Source: Pectobacterium colocasium (lineage in GTDB: Bacteria > Pseudomonadota > Gammaproteobacteria > Enterobacterales > Enterobacteriaceae). From it: a stretch of DNA of 64,000 nt. The notes below the pieces were generated by a model. It was not told the DNA's origin and ran no database searches. It worked only from the letters and a program-made list of their open reading frames with translations. The position numbers were made by a program, and so were the translations under genes. Shown here piece by piece: positions 20,853 through 32,437 of the stretch (position 1 is its first letter; each line of letters starts with the position of its first letter). The stretch lies in assembly GCF_020181655.1 (NCBI RefSeq), contig NZ_CP084032.1, positions 3,782,001 to 3,846,000 of the forward strand. Reading direction: 5' to 3'.

Positions 20853-20901
20853 GTATGCGACGGTTTTTGCATACTGTGTTCTGAAAGCCCCTTTTTCAGA
20901 A
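20853..20901 (+). other. Two tandem stem-loops between GH28 and queD
   Basis: GTATGC/GCATAC (about 20853-20874) and TTCTGAAA/TTTTCAGAA (about 20879-20901) follow each other before the queD start. Neither has a T run, so they are poor terminators. They could mark the GH28 3' end or a leader controlling queD. No preQ1 riboswitch core was recognised. Confidence 0.4.
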
Positions 20902-20920
20902 CGAAACCGGGAACCTCGCT

Positions 20921-21283
20921 ATGGTCACTACGCTATTTAAAGATTTTCAGTTTGAAGCCGCGCATCATTTGCCTCACGTGCCGGAAGGCCACAAATGCGG
21001 GCGGCTGCATGGGCACTCTTTCATGGTGAGACTGGAAATTACCGGTGAAGTGGATCCGCATACCGGCTGGGTGATGGATTTCTCTGAGCTGAAAGCCGCG
21101 TTCAAACCGACGTGGGAACGGTTGGATCACCACTATCTGAATGAGATCCCTGGATTGGAAAACCCAACCAGCGAGGTGCTGGCGCACTGGATCTGGCATC
21201 AGTTGAAGCCGACATTACCGCTGCTCAGCGCCGTGATGGTGAAAGAAACGTGCACCGCTGGCTGCGTCTATAAAGGCGAGTAA
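20921..21283 (+). CDS. queD: 6-carboxy-5,6,7,8-tetrahydropterin synthase QueD
   Basis: Converts 7,8-dihydroneopterin triphosphate to 6-carboxytetrahydropterin, the second step towards queuosine in tRNA. The 120-residue protein has the zinc-binding and catalytic cluster [20 protein letters not shown] near the N-terminus and LDHHYLNEI. The C-terminus CTAGCVYKG is typical of enterobacterial QueD. The next pathway enzyme, QueE, is encoded convergently 73 bases downstream. Confidence 0.95.
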   Translation: MVTTLFKDFQFEAAHHLPHVPEGHKCGRLHGHSFMVRLEITGEVDPHTGWVMDFSELKAAFKPTWERLDHHYLNEIPGLENPTSEVLAHWIWHQLKPTLPLLSAVMVKETCTAGCVYKGE

Positions 21284-21356
21284 TGAGGCACCGCGGCGCG
21301 ATGAACATCCTGCTCTCACGCCGCGACGATCAGCCGCTATCATCAGTAGATAAATA

Positions 21357-22028
21357 TCAGGCGATATTCAGGTACTTATGTGTCTGCATAGACAGCCGCC
21401 AGTTACGGGCGATGCAGGTCGCGATACACAGTTTGGTCGCATCGTCTTTCTGGCTGATCGGTTGTAGCGCGATAATGCGCGGCTTATCATCATCAAGCCG
21501 CGCCAGTAGCGCATCCAACGCTTCAATGTCACGCTCACGCGCCACCGGGTGTTTGATCTCATCCGCCCGTTGCAACGCCTGATCGAGCACCTTCATGCCA
21601 CCGCGCATATTTACTTTCGGCGATACCGTCACCCAGGTTTTGGGCGAGCAGCGCACATCGTGCGTACCGCTGGTTTCGATCTGACAGCTGAAACCCTGTT
21701 TTTCCAGCTGTAGCGTCAGCGGTGCCAAATCGTGGATGCAAGGTTCACCGCCCGTGATCACAATGTGGCGTGCCGTATAGCCTTGCTGCGTCATCAGCGC
21801 CAGAATATCGTCCGCACTCGCCGCACCCCAGGCATCGCTTTCTTCCGTTTTTACCAGCACCTGATCCAATGAGGTTTCCCGCTCTGCCAGTTTGTCCCAG
21901 GTGTGTTTGGTATCGCACCAGCTACAGCCGACCGGGCACCCTTGCAGGCGCACAAACACCGCCGGCACACCGGTAAAATAGCCTTCGCCCTGTAACGTCT
22001 GGAATATTTCATTAATCGGGTACTGCAT
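21357..22028 (-). CDS. queE: 7-carboxy-7-deazaguanine synthase QueE
   Basis: Radical SAM enzyme that contracts the pterin ring of 6-carboxytetrahydropterin to 7-carboxy-7-deazaguanine in queuosine biosynthesis. The cluster motif is CPVGCSWC (Cx3Cx2C) followed by DTKHTW; the SAM site TGGEPCIHD is present. The ATG at 22028 gives MQYPINEIFQTLQGEG and 223 aa, identical in length to E. coli QueE. An in-frame GTG at 22049 would add seven residues. It sits near eno, as in E. coli. Confidence 0.95.
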   Translation of the reverse strand: MQYPINEIFQTLQGEGYFTGVPAVFVRLQGCPVGCSWCDTKHTWDKLAERETSLDQVLVKTEESDAWGAASADDILALMTQQGYTARHIVITGGEPCIHDLAPLTLQLEKQGFSCQIETSGTHDVRCSPKTWVTVSPKVNMRGGMKVLDQALQRADEIKHPVARERDIEALDALLARLDDDKPRIIALQPISQKDDATKLCIATCIARNWRLSMQTHKYLNIA

Positions 22029-22061
22029 GGTTTTCACTGTCTCGTTCACTTAAAAAGGCAT

Positions 22062-22099
22062 TATACCCTAAATCCTCCACGTTGCAGGACGGCGGCGAT
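22062..22099 (-). repeat. Possible ERIC end fragment
   Basis: TATACCCTAAAT followed by CACGTTGCAGGACGGCGGC resembles the left arm of an ERIC element (TATACCC, GAGTTGCAG, GGCGGCAAG) but stops before the central part. It may be a decayed copy in the gap between queE and the next gene. Strand is not meaningful here. Confidence 0.35.
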
Positions 22100-22231
22100 G
22101 CCGTGGCAAATCTGGCGGACACATACGGTTCGGGGACAGTTGAGTAATTCGCCCCATGCGTCAATAATCAATCTGTTGTTAGGATTTCACCTGCATTCGT
22201 TACGTTTCATTACTAACAAGGACAAGAATCA

Positions 22232-23215
22232 ATGAAGTTATTGAAACCGTTAGCCCTATTACTCGTCTCGTGTGCCTTTGTGCCTGTATTTGCTCAGGCG
22301 CAGGACATCGCGCAGATTAAAACCCAGCCGGGCTATTACCGTATTATGCTCGGACAGTTCGAAATCACGGCACTGTCTGACGGCACCAACACCATGCCGA
22401 TGGATAAACTGTTGCAGAGGACACCACCGGAAAAAATCACTGAACTGCTGGCAGAGAAAGCGCTGACGCCGCAGGTGGAAACCTCCATCAACGCCTATTT
22501 GGTCAATACCGGCAAACACCTGATTCTGATAGACACGGGCAACGGCAAACAAAGCAATCCTACCGTAGGAAAAGTGCTGCCGAACCTGATCGCGGCGGGC
22601 TACAAGCCTGAGCAGGTCGATACCATATTGATGACCCATCTGCACGGCGACCATTTTGGTGGTCTGGTACAGGACAGTAAGCTGAACTACCCGAACGCTA
22701 CCGTGTATGTCAGCCAGCCAGAAACCGACTTCTGGCTCAGCCCAGATAATCTGAAGAGTGCGCCAGAGAGCAGAAAGGCCGCGTTCCAACGCGTGCAAAG
22801 TACCTTTGATGCCATTCGCAAAGAGAACAAGCTGAAAACGTTCCCAGCTCAGCAGACAGCACTGTTGCCTGGTGTCACCGCGATCCCAAGCCCGGGACAT
22901 ACGCCGGGGCATACGTCGTTTCTGATTGAGAGCGAAGGCAAAAAACTGCTGGCATGGGGAGACATCATTCATGCGGAAGCGGTACAGATGAGCTTACCGG
23001 CCACCACCATCAGCTTTGATTCAAATATGGATCAGGCGACAGAATCCCGTAATAAAACGCTGGCCGACGCCGCCAGTCAGGGTTACTGGGTTGCAGGCGC
23101 TCATCTGCCCTTCCCCGGCATCGGCCACGTGGGTACACGTCTGGAACGCAACGGCACCACCAACGGCTACCGCTGGCTTCCGGCGAATTACAGTGTGGCA
23201 GGATTATCGCAATAA
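22232..23215 (+). CDS. Exported metallo-beta-lactamase-fold hydrolase (first paralog)
   Basis: MBL-fold hydrolase with an N-terminal signal peptide (MKLLKPLALLLVSCAFVPVF, cleavage near AQA-QD), so probably periplasmic; 327 aa. Metal ligands are visible: THLHGDH (His136, His138, Asp140, His141), GHTPGHTSF from about 223, the bridging Asp in WGDIIH, and GAHLPFPG. The GQFEITALSDGT opening recalls methyl parathion hydrolase and AHL-lactonase relatives. The substrate is unknown; lactone or phosphoester cleavage is possible. A close paralog lies 1 kb downstream beyond a LysR gene. Confidence 0.87.
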   Translation: MKLLKPLALLLVSCAFVPVFAQAQDIAQIKTQPGYYRIMLGQFEITALSDGTNTMPMDKLLQRTPPEKITELLAEKALTPQVETSINAYLVNTGKHLILIDTGNGKQSNPTVGKVLPNLIAAGYKPEQVDTILMTHLHGDHFGGLVQDSKLNYPNATVYVSQPETDFWLSPDNLKSAPESRKAAFQRVQSTFDAIRKENKLKTFPAQQTALLPGVTAIPSPGHTPGHTSFLIESEGKKLLAWGDIIHAEAVQMSLPATTISFDSNMDQATESRNKTLADAASQGYWVAGAHLPFPGIGHVGTRLERNGTTNGYRWLPANYSVAGLSQ

Positions 23216-23230
23216 TCTCCTTGCCGTCAC

Positions 23231-24163
23231 TCAAGCAGGGGGCGGTTCCGTCCCTTGCTCTGCCACCACCTCAGCAATTTGCCCATACAGCCACGTTATC
23301 GCCGGATTACTGTCCTGTCTGGCATGCCAGAGCGCCGAGAGCGTATAGGTCGGTAACGCAAGCGGCACGGGGCTATCGATCAAGCCATAATGCTGACACC
23401 ACTGCGTCGCCAGCTTTTCCGGCACGGTAGCGATTGACGGTGTTTGCTGCAAGATTCCCGGCAGAGCGGAGAAATGCGGCGTGGTGTAATAAATTGTCCG
23501 CGCCATTCCCTGCTTTTCCAACATGTCGTCCACAATGCCATGCGCACGTTCACGGTAGGTCACCAGTAAATGACGCTGTTGGCTGTATACGGTCAAAGAA
23601 AGAGGACGCGGCAGATCAAGCTGCTGCGGATGCCACAACGCCCTGAATCCTGACGAGAGTAAGGCTTGTTGCTTCAGCCAACCTGCCTGTGAACTGGCGA
23701 CGGACACCACCAGATCGATGCTGTCATTTTCCAGACGTGCCACATCCAAAAACGGATCGGTGGCCACAAGGTTGATACGTAAATAAGGAGCATGGGTTTT
23801 GAGCCGTTTCAGCAGTAGCGGCATCAACCAGATTTCTACCCAATCGGTCATTCCCAGCGTAATCACACGCGAATCGGTCAGCGGATCAAACCTCTCAGGC
23901 TCACCCAGAACCGACTGTAAGTGTTCAAAAACAGGTGACAACTGGGTCGCCAGATAATCCGCACGCGCCGTCGGGCGCATCACCTGTCCCGTACGGATAA
24001 ACAGCGGATCGTCAAACAGCGTACGTAAACGCGCCAGCGCCCCGCTCACGGCAGGCTGTCCCAAATGCAGCTTATCCGCCGCTGCGGAGACACTTTTCTC
24101 GCGATACAGCACCAGAAATGTCACCAGCAGGTTTAAATCCACGCCGTAAAAATCATTTTCCAT
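23231..24163 (-). CDS. LysR-family transcriptional regulator
   Basis: LTTR of 310 aa. The start ATG 24163 is chosen because the helix-turn-helix begins at once (MENDFYGVDLNLLVTFLVLY, then AAADKLHLGQPAVSGALARL). The frame remains open for 42 more codons upstream without similarity. The C-terminal effector domain starts near RVITLGMTDWVEIWLMP. The gene lies between two paralogous MBL hydrolases, tail-to-tail with the first and divergent from the second. By LTTR logic it should control the divergent one, and the inverted repeat in that gap is a candidate operator. The inducer is unknown. Confidence 0.92.
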   Translation of the reverse strand: MENDFYGVDLNLLVTFLVLYREKSVSAAADKLHLGQPAVSGALARLRTLFDDPLFIRTGQVMRPTARADYLATQLSPVFEHLQSVLGEPERFDPLTDSRVITLGMTDWVEIWLMPLLLKRLKTHAPYLRINLVATDPFLDVARLENDSIDLVVSVASSQAGWLKQQALLSSGFRALWHPQQLDLPRPLSLTVYSQQRHLLVTYRERAHGIVDDMLEKQGMARTIYYTTPHFSALPGILQQTPSIATVPEKLATQWCQHYGLIDSPVPLALPTYTLSALWHARQDSNPAITWLYGQIAEVVAEQGTEPPPA

Positions 24164-24174
24164 GATAGTCAGTA

Positions 24175-24192
24175 TCAAATTAATCAATTTGA
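24175..24192. promoter_or_regulatory. Candidate LysR operator (inverted repeat)
   Basis: TCAAATT and AATTTGA form a perfect 7-bp inverted repeat spaced by four bases, just upstream of the LysR start and in the 98-base gap to the divergent MBL gene. The arrangement fits the T-N11-A type site used by LysR regulators for autorepression and divergent activation. Confidence 0.5.
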
Positions 24193-24261
24193 ACAATAGT
24201 ACCGCTAGCAGAATAATCGTTCCACTCCCTGACGAGCAGGGCCACTTTCTAAGAGTGCACA

Positions 24262-25251
24262 ATGAAAATGAATCTTCTGAAACAGACATTATTACCCGTG
24301 GTTTTGTCAGCAGGGGCGTCCTTTATCGCCGAAGCAGAATCGGTGCCTCAACAAAGAACACAGGCACCAGGCTATTATCGGATGATGCTAGGCCAGTTTG
24401 AAATTACCGCTCTTTCTGACGGTACGGTCACCATTCCGCTGGATAAATTGCTCACCCATATTCCCCACGAGGAAATGCTGCACCTGCTGGCGCAAAAGAA
24501 TCTCCAGCCACAGGTTGAAACCTCGATTAATGCGTACCTCATTAATACGGGTAAACAGCTGATACTGGTCGATACAGGGGCCGGGCCGCTATTCGGCAAA
24601 CAAGGAGGGAAATTACCCGATAATCTGCGCGCCGCGGGTTACCCACCCGAGAAGATCGATACCGTTTTGCTGACCCATATTCATGCCGACCATTCCGGCG
24701 GCGTGTCGCGTGACGGCAAGCTGGTTTTCCCTAATGCCACCGTTTATGTTAACCAGAAGGATGCGGATTTCTGGCTCAATCCGGCCAACAGCGCGCATGT
24801 GCGGGAGAGCGAGAAACACACGTTCGGACAATCTGAAGATTCACTGCAACCTGTGATTGCCGCCCATAGGCTAAAAACCTTCTCCGGCCAGCAGCAGCTT
24901 TTTCCCGGCATTACCGCTATACCAGCACCGGGACATACGCCGGGGCACAGCCTTTATCAGATCGAAAGTGATGGTCAAAAACTGACGCTCTGGGGCGATA
25001 CGATCCATGCCGAAGCCGTACAATTTCCTCGCCCCCTGACCACGATCGACTTCGATCGCAATATGGATGAAGCCGCAGAAGCGCGTTTACAGATTCTGGC
25101 AGAGGCCGCACGCAATAATGAATGGATTGGTGCGGCACACATTTCCTTCCCCGGTTTAGGCCAGGTCAAAGCCGTGTATGATGCTAACGGTAAACCAAAC
25201 GGTTACCGCTGGCTCCCGGCGAATTACAGTATGGCGGGGCTCAAAAACTAA
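24262..25251 (+). CDS. Exported metallo-beta-lactamase-fold hydrolase (second paralog)
   Basis: Close paralog of the hydrolase at 22232-23215, sharing the GYYR-MLGQFEITALSDGT opening, QVETSINAYL, and the C-terminus GYRWLPANYS. It has an N-terminal export signal (MKMNLLKQTLLPVVLSAGAS, cleavage near AEA-ES) and 329 residues. Metal-binding motifs are intact: LTHIHADHSGG, GHTPGHSLY, WGDTIHAEA and GAAHISFPG. It is divergent from the LysR gene and only eight bases precede the SDR gene, so the two are probably co-transcribed. Substrate unknown. Confidence 0.87.
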   Translation: MKMNLLKQTLLPVVLSAGASFIAEAESVPQQRTQAPGYYRMMLGQFEITALSDGTVTIPLDKLLTHIPHEEMLHLLAQKNLQPQVETSINAYLINTGKQLILVDTGAGPLFGKQGGKLPDNLRAAGYPPEKIDTVLLTHIHADHSGGVSRDGKLVFPNATVYVNQKDADFWLNPANSAHVRESEKHTFGQSEDSLQPVIAAHRLKTFSGQQQLFPGITAIPAPGHTPGHSLYQIESDGQKLTLWGDTIHAEAVQFPRPLTTIDFDRNMDEAAEARLQILAEAARNNEWIGAAHISFPGLGQVKAVYDANGKPNGYRWLPANYSMAGLKN

Positions 25252-25259
25252 GGGGCAGA

Positions 25260-26006
25260 ATGGAATTCATTACGTTGATTACTGGCGGTTCGCGCGGCAT
25301 TGGCCGCGCCACCGCGTGCTATCTGGCAGGAAAAGGCCACAAGATTTGCATCGGCTATCGTACACAAAGGGACAGCGCACATAGCGTCCTCGAAGAGATT
25401 CGCGCTAAAGGCGGAACGGCCATCGCCGTTCAGGTCGATATCGCCGATGAAGAGCAAGTTATTGCTCTTTTTAAACGGATGGATAAAGAACTTGGCTGCC
25501 TCACCGGTCTGGTGAATAACGCTGCGATGCTTAAACCCCAAGCCACGATTGAACAGCTTGATGCTGTGCGGCTTAACGACATGTTTGCGACCAATACGGT
25601 GGGCAGTTTTCTCTGTGCCCGAGAAGCGGTCAAGCGTATGGCATTCCGCCATGGTGGAAAAGGCGGGGCGATCGTCAACGTGTCATCCGCCGCCGCCCGC
25701 CTAGGGTCACCGCATGAATATATTGATTATGCGGCATCAAAGGGCGCGCTCGATACGCTGACCATTGGTTTATCGCTGGAAGTTGCCGATCAGGGCATTC
25801 GCGTTAACGCCGTGCGTCCCGGTTTTATTTATACCGATATGCACGCTGACGGCGGCGAACCGGCACGAGTCGATCGCATCAAACATTCGCTACCCATGAA
25901 ACGAGGTGGTCACCCGATGGAGGTCGCGCAAGCAATAGGCTGGCTGCTATCGGATGACGCGTCTTACGTTACTGGGAATTTTATCGATCTGGCTGGCGGG
26001 AAATAA
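25260..26006 (+). CDS. ygfF: SDR-family NAD(P)-dependent oxidoreductase (YgfF-like)
   Basis: Short-chain dehydrogenase/reductase of 248 aa. Cofactor motif TGGSRGIGRA at about 8-17, NNAA, the catalytic Ser in VNVSSAAARLGSP, and Tyr-Lys in YAASKGALDT. The strings GFIYTDMHADGGEP and SYVTGNFIDLAGGK closely match E. coli YgfF as I recall it. The natural substrate of YgfF is not established; related enzymes reduce sugars or ketones. It follows the second MBL hydrolase by eight bases, which suggests that the lactonase-like enzyme and the reductase act on the same class of compound, an inference. Confidence 0.88.
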   Translation: MEFITLITGGSRGIGRATACYLAGKGHKICIGYRTQRDSAHSVLEEIRAKGGTAIAVQVDIADEEQVIALFKRMDKELGCLTGLVNNAAMLKPQATIEQLDAVRLNDMFATNTVGSFLCAREAVKRMAFRHGGKGGAIVNVSSAAARLGSPHEYIDYAASKGALDTLTIGLSLEVADQGIRVNAVRPGFIYTDMHADGGEPARVDRIKHSLPMKRGGHPMEVAQAIGWLLSDDASYVTGNFIDLAGGK

Positions 26007-26383
26007 AGCATTCCTCTTACCTTCACGAGTTTCTTATACACAAATACAAATGCCGCGAATTATTATGGGTTTTGCCGTTATCCGGCGTAAAAATTATGCA
26101 GCGGTGGGCTTGGCCGCCGAGTGAGCGGCATGGATGCCGCGAAAGTCAGTGCCGCGTCGGGAACGCGTCACTGACGGCTCGAATCGCGGTCAGGAACACC
26201 GATGGCACCGCGTAGCGGCATAATTTAGCCGGAAGCCTGGGTTCGCAGGGTGGCGGCGACTGAGCCACCTTGCGTCGGGCGCGTATACGGTATCGCATAT
26301 GAATAGCGGCAGTATCGCGCACGAAACATGCCCCTTAGCCAGCATAATAAATATGACTAAGAGACAACATTCATGTTAACCCG
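26007..26383. other. Convergent gap carrying dispersed repeat copy 1
   Basis: The gap between the SDR and GH105 genes has no gene. Most of it is the structured repeat at 26066-26283. The remaining bases to 26383 are unremarkable; no clear terminator with a T run was found for either gene. Confidence 0.6.
26066..26283 (+). repeat. Dispersed structured repeat, copy 1
   Basis: A 218-base element beginning TGGGTTTTGCCGTTATCC and ending GTCGGGCGCG, found twice more in the window. Stems seen: P1 AAATTATGC (26091-26099) with GCATAATTT (26218-26226); inside it a GCGGCA/TGCCGC hairpin (about 26125-26140) and P2 GTCAGTG-C-CGCGT (26145-26157) with ACGCG-T-CACTGAC (26163-26175) around loop CGGGA; after P1 comes P3 CGCAGGGTGGC (26244-26254) with GCCACCTTGCG (26264-26274). 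It has no coding capacity. Confidence 0.85.
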
Positions 26384-27529
26384 TTACAGATACACCCGTA
26401 AGTATTCCGCCAGACACAGAATCGCCATTGCCTGACCGTACGGCATGGAGGTCAGCGCGATGTTGCGGTAGAAATCCAGATCGTTGCCCATCGCGGTGCC
26501 GAATGACACCTGCGTCAGTTCGCCGTCCTCATTAACGTGATTAATCACGCCGCGAATCGCTTTCTCCGCCACTTCAGCGTAGCTCGGGTCGACATAGCGC
26601 TTGCGCACCGCTTTCAAAATACCGTAGGCAAAACCGGCGGTTGCCGAGCTTTCAAGGTAAGAATTCGGATCGTCGATCAGCGTGTGCCACAGACCGCTGT
26701 CATCCTGATATTTCGCCAGTGCTTCAATCTGGCTTTCCAGCACCTGCAACAGGAAGCGGCGCGTCGCATTGTGTTTCGGCAGATCCAGCAGTTCAATAAA
26801 TTCAGGAATCACGATGGTCAGCCAGCTGTTGCCACGCGCCCAGCGTGCTTTGGCGTAGTTGTGCTGCCCTTCGAACGTCCAGCCGTGGAACCACAGGCCG
26901 CTTTCGCGATCCATCAAATATTGCACATGCAACAGGAACTGATACGTGGCTTCTTCCACAAACTCCGGCCGGTTTAACAGCTTGCCGATTTTCGCCAGCG
27001 GCAGCACGCTCATCATCAGCGTGTCATCCCACAGTTGCTGATGGTTTTCATTGTTATAAACAATATGCTGCAAGCCCTGCTTGTCCGTGCGCGGCATTTC
27101 ATACATCACCCATTCTGCCCAGCGCTCCAGATACGGCAACCAGCGCGCATCGCCCGTTTCTTCATAGCGATAAGCCAGCGTCAGGAACGGGCACACCGTG
27201 TTCACATTCTTCGTCGGCGTGCCTTCCGCCAGACGCGCGGTAAACCAGTCGTCGATGATGGCGCGCATCTGCTCGTCGCCCGTTTGCTGATAATACTGGT
27301 AAATCCCGTACAGCCCGATGCCGTGCGTCCATTCCCAGCCCGCCCAGCCTTTGGTATCAATCACCCGACCATCGTCCAGCCGTAACAAGAACTCACCGGT
27401 TTTATCCTCAATATTCACCAGATTGTCGGTGATGCGGCAAATCAGCGCCTTCAGATCCTCACGGGAGATGAAGCGTTCCGGCTGACGTAAAAGCGGGCTA
27501 TGTTTTACACTGAATACGGTCATAGTCAT
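26384..27529 (-). CDS. GH105 unsaturated rhamnogalacturonyl hydrolase
   Basis: Family 105 (alpha/alpha)6-barrel enzyme that removes the terminal unsaturated galacturonate left by rhamnogalacturonan or pectate lyases. The 381-residue protein lacks a signal peptide, so it acts in the cytoplasm on imported disaccharides. Family landmarks: WEWTHGIGLYGIYQYYQQTG, QLWDDTLMMSVLPLAKIG (catalytic Asp), FHGWTFEGQHNYAKARWARGNSW and a C-terminal SSATAGFAYGILKAV. It matches the YteR/RhiN group as I remember it. A broken small gene lies 37 bases upstream. Two start ATGs (27529 and 27523) are six bases apart. Confidence 0.9.
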   Translation of the reverse strand: MTMTVFSVKHSPLLRQPERFISREDLKALICRITDNLVNIEDKTGEFLLRLDDGRVIDTKGWAGWEWTHGIGLYGIYQYYQQTGDEQMRAIIDDWFTARLAEGTPTKNVNTVCPFLTLAYRYEETGDARWLPYLERWAEWVMYEMPRTDKQGLQHIVYNNENHQQLWDDTLMMSVLPLAKIGKLLNRPEFVEEATYQFLLHVQYLMDRESGLWFHGWTFEGQHNYAKARWARGNSWLTIVIPEFIELLDLPKHNATRRFLLQVLESQIEALAKYQDDSGLWHTLIDDPNSYLESSATAGFAYGILKAVRKRYVDPSYAEVAEKAIRGVINHVNEDGELTQVSFGTAMGNDLDFYRNIALTSMPYGQAMAILCLAEYLRVYL

Positions 27530-27566
27530 TCATCCAATTGAGTTATCAGTTAACAGTTCAATACAG

Positions 27567-27905
27567 TTACGACTGCGTGGCATGCGTGACCGACTTGTCG
27601 CCTTTATGGCGATTCAGGTAGCCGATGTTGTTGTTGCCCCACAGCGATTCATACGGCATACCGGCCAGCATTTCGACCGTTGCCCGCGCCTGCGGCGTAA
27701 TCTTTTCCGGCACAGGGCGTCCGGCTTCGCACATTTTCAGCGTTTCTTCCCGCAGCACGCTGTGCGGTGATCACATCATCCACATCGGCGATGTAAGTGT
27801 TCCACGGCACGTAGTTGATTCCGCCGCGCCCAATGCACGCCAGCCCAGAACTCAACAACAGCAGAGAGCTAAATAGTTAGCCAAACCGATCTTACGCATT
27901 TTCAT
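27567..27905 (-). pseudogene. Frameshifted small exported protein upstream of GH105
   Basis: Read from ATG 27905 (AAGGA ribosome site), the frame begins MKMRKIGLANYLAL and soon hits a stop. The minus-1 related frame continues a hydrophobic signal-like stretch, LLLLSSGLAC, then GRGGINYVPWNTYIADVDDV. The original frame resumes with REETLKMCEAGRPVPEKI and runs to the stop at 27567 (about 110 residues in all). Two compensating indels are therefore needed for an intact protein. I do not recognise the family. It is probably a small exported or lipid-anchored protein linked to rhamnogalacturonan use. The alternatives are true decay or sequencing errors. Confidence 0.6.
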
Positions 27906-28366
27906 CGCCATCCTTCTCCGAACATTTTTAATTATGAAGGTGTCACGCTGCTACGGTAGCGCCCGGCGATCGTGAAAACCTTTGCGCTTTTGCCACCCCT
28001 CGTCACACGCTGGCAACATGGGGAAGATGGGTGCGATCCGCGTCAAAGATTTTATAAAAACCGATTTTAGCTGAACGAAACCCGTAGTTAGCTTATGGCG
28101 ATCACAGGATAGAAGAAGGGGTTTAGTTGATGGAGGTGGCACTGTCTGTAATTGAAGAGAAATTCAAGAAACTGGATGTGCTATACGGCATAAAAACCGT
28201 CGAAAGCGTTTTTCAACGTTGCGCAGCAACGGCCCGAAGGGTGGCAGACAAGGATGTCTGCCATAAAAAAATCCAGAAACGTTTTCACGCTTCTGGATTT
28301 TTAGGGTTAATCACGTTGGCGTATATCAGGCCGTTTTCTCAGCGACCTGATACGCCAGAAACGCAA
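27906..28366. other. Gap between the broken gene and eno
   Basis: This 461-base gap has no supported gene. It includes the upstream region of the broken exported gene, a perfect stem-loop TGGCAGACA/TGTCTGCCA (28242-28263) and the eno terminator. The block GCAACGGCCCGAAGGGTGGCAG before the stem-loop looks like part of a repeated sequence, but no second copy is in the window. Confidence 0.5.
28264..28302. terminator. Bidirectional terminator at the eno 3' end
   Basis: AAATCCAGAA (28268-28277) pairs with TTCTGGATTT (28291-28300). On the minus strand (eno mRNA) a T run follows; the plus strand also ends in TTTTTA. The adjacent stem-loop at 28242-28263 could act as a second barrier. Confidence 0.85.
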
Positions 28367-29695
<1,329 letters not shown>

Positions 29696-29721
29696 TTAGA
29701 CAGAACTAAAACCCTAGACGA

Positions 29722-29749
29722 GCAACGCGCGATAGCGATCGCGCGTTGC
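29722..29749. other. Perfect 12-bp stem-loop between pyrG and eno
   Basis: GCAACGCGCGAT (29722-29733) pairs fully with ATCGCGCGTTGC around a 4-base loop. No T run follows on the minus strand, so it is more likely an mRNA processing or stabilising structure that separates pyrG from the highly expressed eno than a full terminator. Confidence 0.7.
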
Positions 29750-29760
29750 TGATATAACTC

Positions 29761-31413
<1,653 letters not shown>

Positions 31414-31624
31414 TTAGGTTTAAAGACGATGGAAGTACCAAGACGGGAAAGTAGTATACCTGAACCTGATGAGCGCCACAAATGTTCGTTTTACACAATG
31501 TGACGATTCCAACACACGTGCAGACGAGGTGAAACCACCTTCACCCCGACTCACAATCACTTTAAAAAACAATAAAATAAAAACCTTAAAATCAATAAAA
31601 AACGATCTTATCGATAAAAATGGA

Positions 31625-32437
31625 TTAATGGCTGATTTCCTGTTTTTTCACCTGCTGCCATGCGGCTTCCATTTCGTCCAGTGTCGCCTGTTCCAGCGTT
31701 TTTCCCGATGCCGTAACGATTTGTTCTACCTCACGAAAACGTCGAGTGAACTTACGATTTGCCGCCTGTAACGCCGTCTCAGCCTTGTGTCCCAGATGGC
31801 GAGAAAGATTGACTGTAGCGAACAATAAATCACCAATCTCTTCACCTAATTTTTCTTCATCGACAACGGCTTGCCGCGCCTCAAACATCACCTCGTCGAT
31901 CTCTTCGTAAACTTTATCGAGCACCGGCCCCAGGCTGTCCCAATCGAAGCCAACAGAGGCACAACGCTGCTGAATTTTTTGCGCTTTCATTAAGGCAGGC
32001 AGCGCATCAGGAATGTCATCCAACGGCGAATGACGATCTTTCTCCGCCCGTTCCTGCGCTTTGGTCTGTTCCCAGTTTGCCAGCACGGCATCGCTATCCG
32101 TCAGCGTCAGATCCCCGAAGATATGCGGGTGGCGGCGTTCCAGCTTATCGCTGATGGCGTTACATACATCGGAGAAATCGAACAGGCCCTTTTCCTGCGC
32201 CATCTGTGCGTAAAACACCACCTGAAACAGCAAATCCCCTAACTCACCGCGCAAATCATCAAAATCCTGACGGCTGATAGCATCCAGCACTTCGTATGTT
32301 TCTTCCAGCGTATAGGGCGCGATGGTGTCGAAAGTCTGCTTCTTGTCCCACGGACAGCCATTTTCAGGATCGCGTAGGGTTTTCATGATGGCGAGCAGAC
32401 GCTCGACGGGGGATACATTCGTCAAAGGTAAAGTCAT
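31625..32437 (-). CDS. mazG: Nucleoside triphosphate pyrophosphohydrolase MazG
   Basis: All-alpha NTP pyrophosphatase that hydrolyses non-canonical NTPs and lowers ppGpp in E. coli. The ATG at 32437 (MTLPLTNVSPVERLLAIMKT) gives 270 aa (E. coli 263). The frame continues 102 codons upstream, but that part crosses the dispersed repeat and is non-coding. Two MazG repeats are visible, each with the EExxE plus ExxD metal motif: TLEETYEVLDAI with ELGDLLFQV, and YEEIDEVMFEA with GEEIGDLLFATVNL. Its relA neighbour is functionally linked through ppGpp. Confidence 0.96.
   Translation of the reverse strand: MTLPLTNVSPVERLLAIMKTLRDPENGCPWDKKQTFDTIAPYTLEETYEVLDAISRQDFDDLRGELGDLLFQVVFYAQMAQEKGLFDFSDVCNAISDKLERRHPHIFGDLTLTDSDAVLANWEQTKAQERAEKDRHSPLDDIPDALPALMKAQKIQQRCASVGFDWDSLGPVLDKVYEEIDEVMFEARQAVVDEEKLGEEIGDLLFATVNLSRHLGHKAETALQAANRKFTRRFREVEQIVTASGKTLEQATLDEMEAAWQQVKKQEISH

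Noticed and set aside
20853..20920. preQ1 riboswitch upstream of queD
   Set aside because: Two hairpins are present, but no preQ1 aptamer core or pseudoknot sequence could be recognised.
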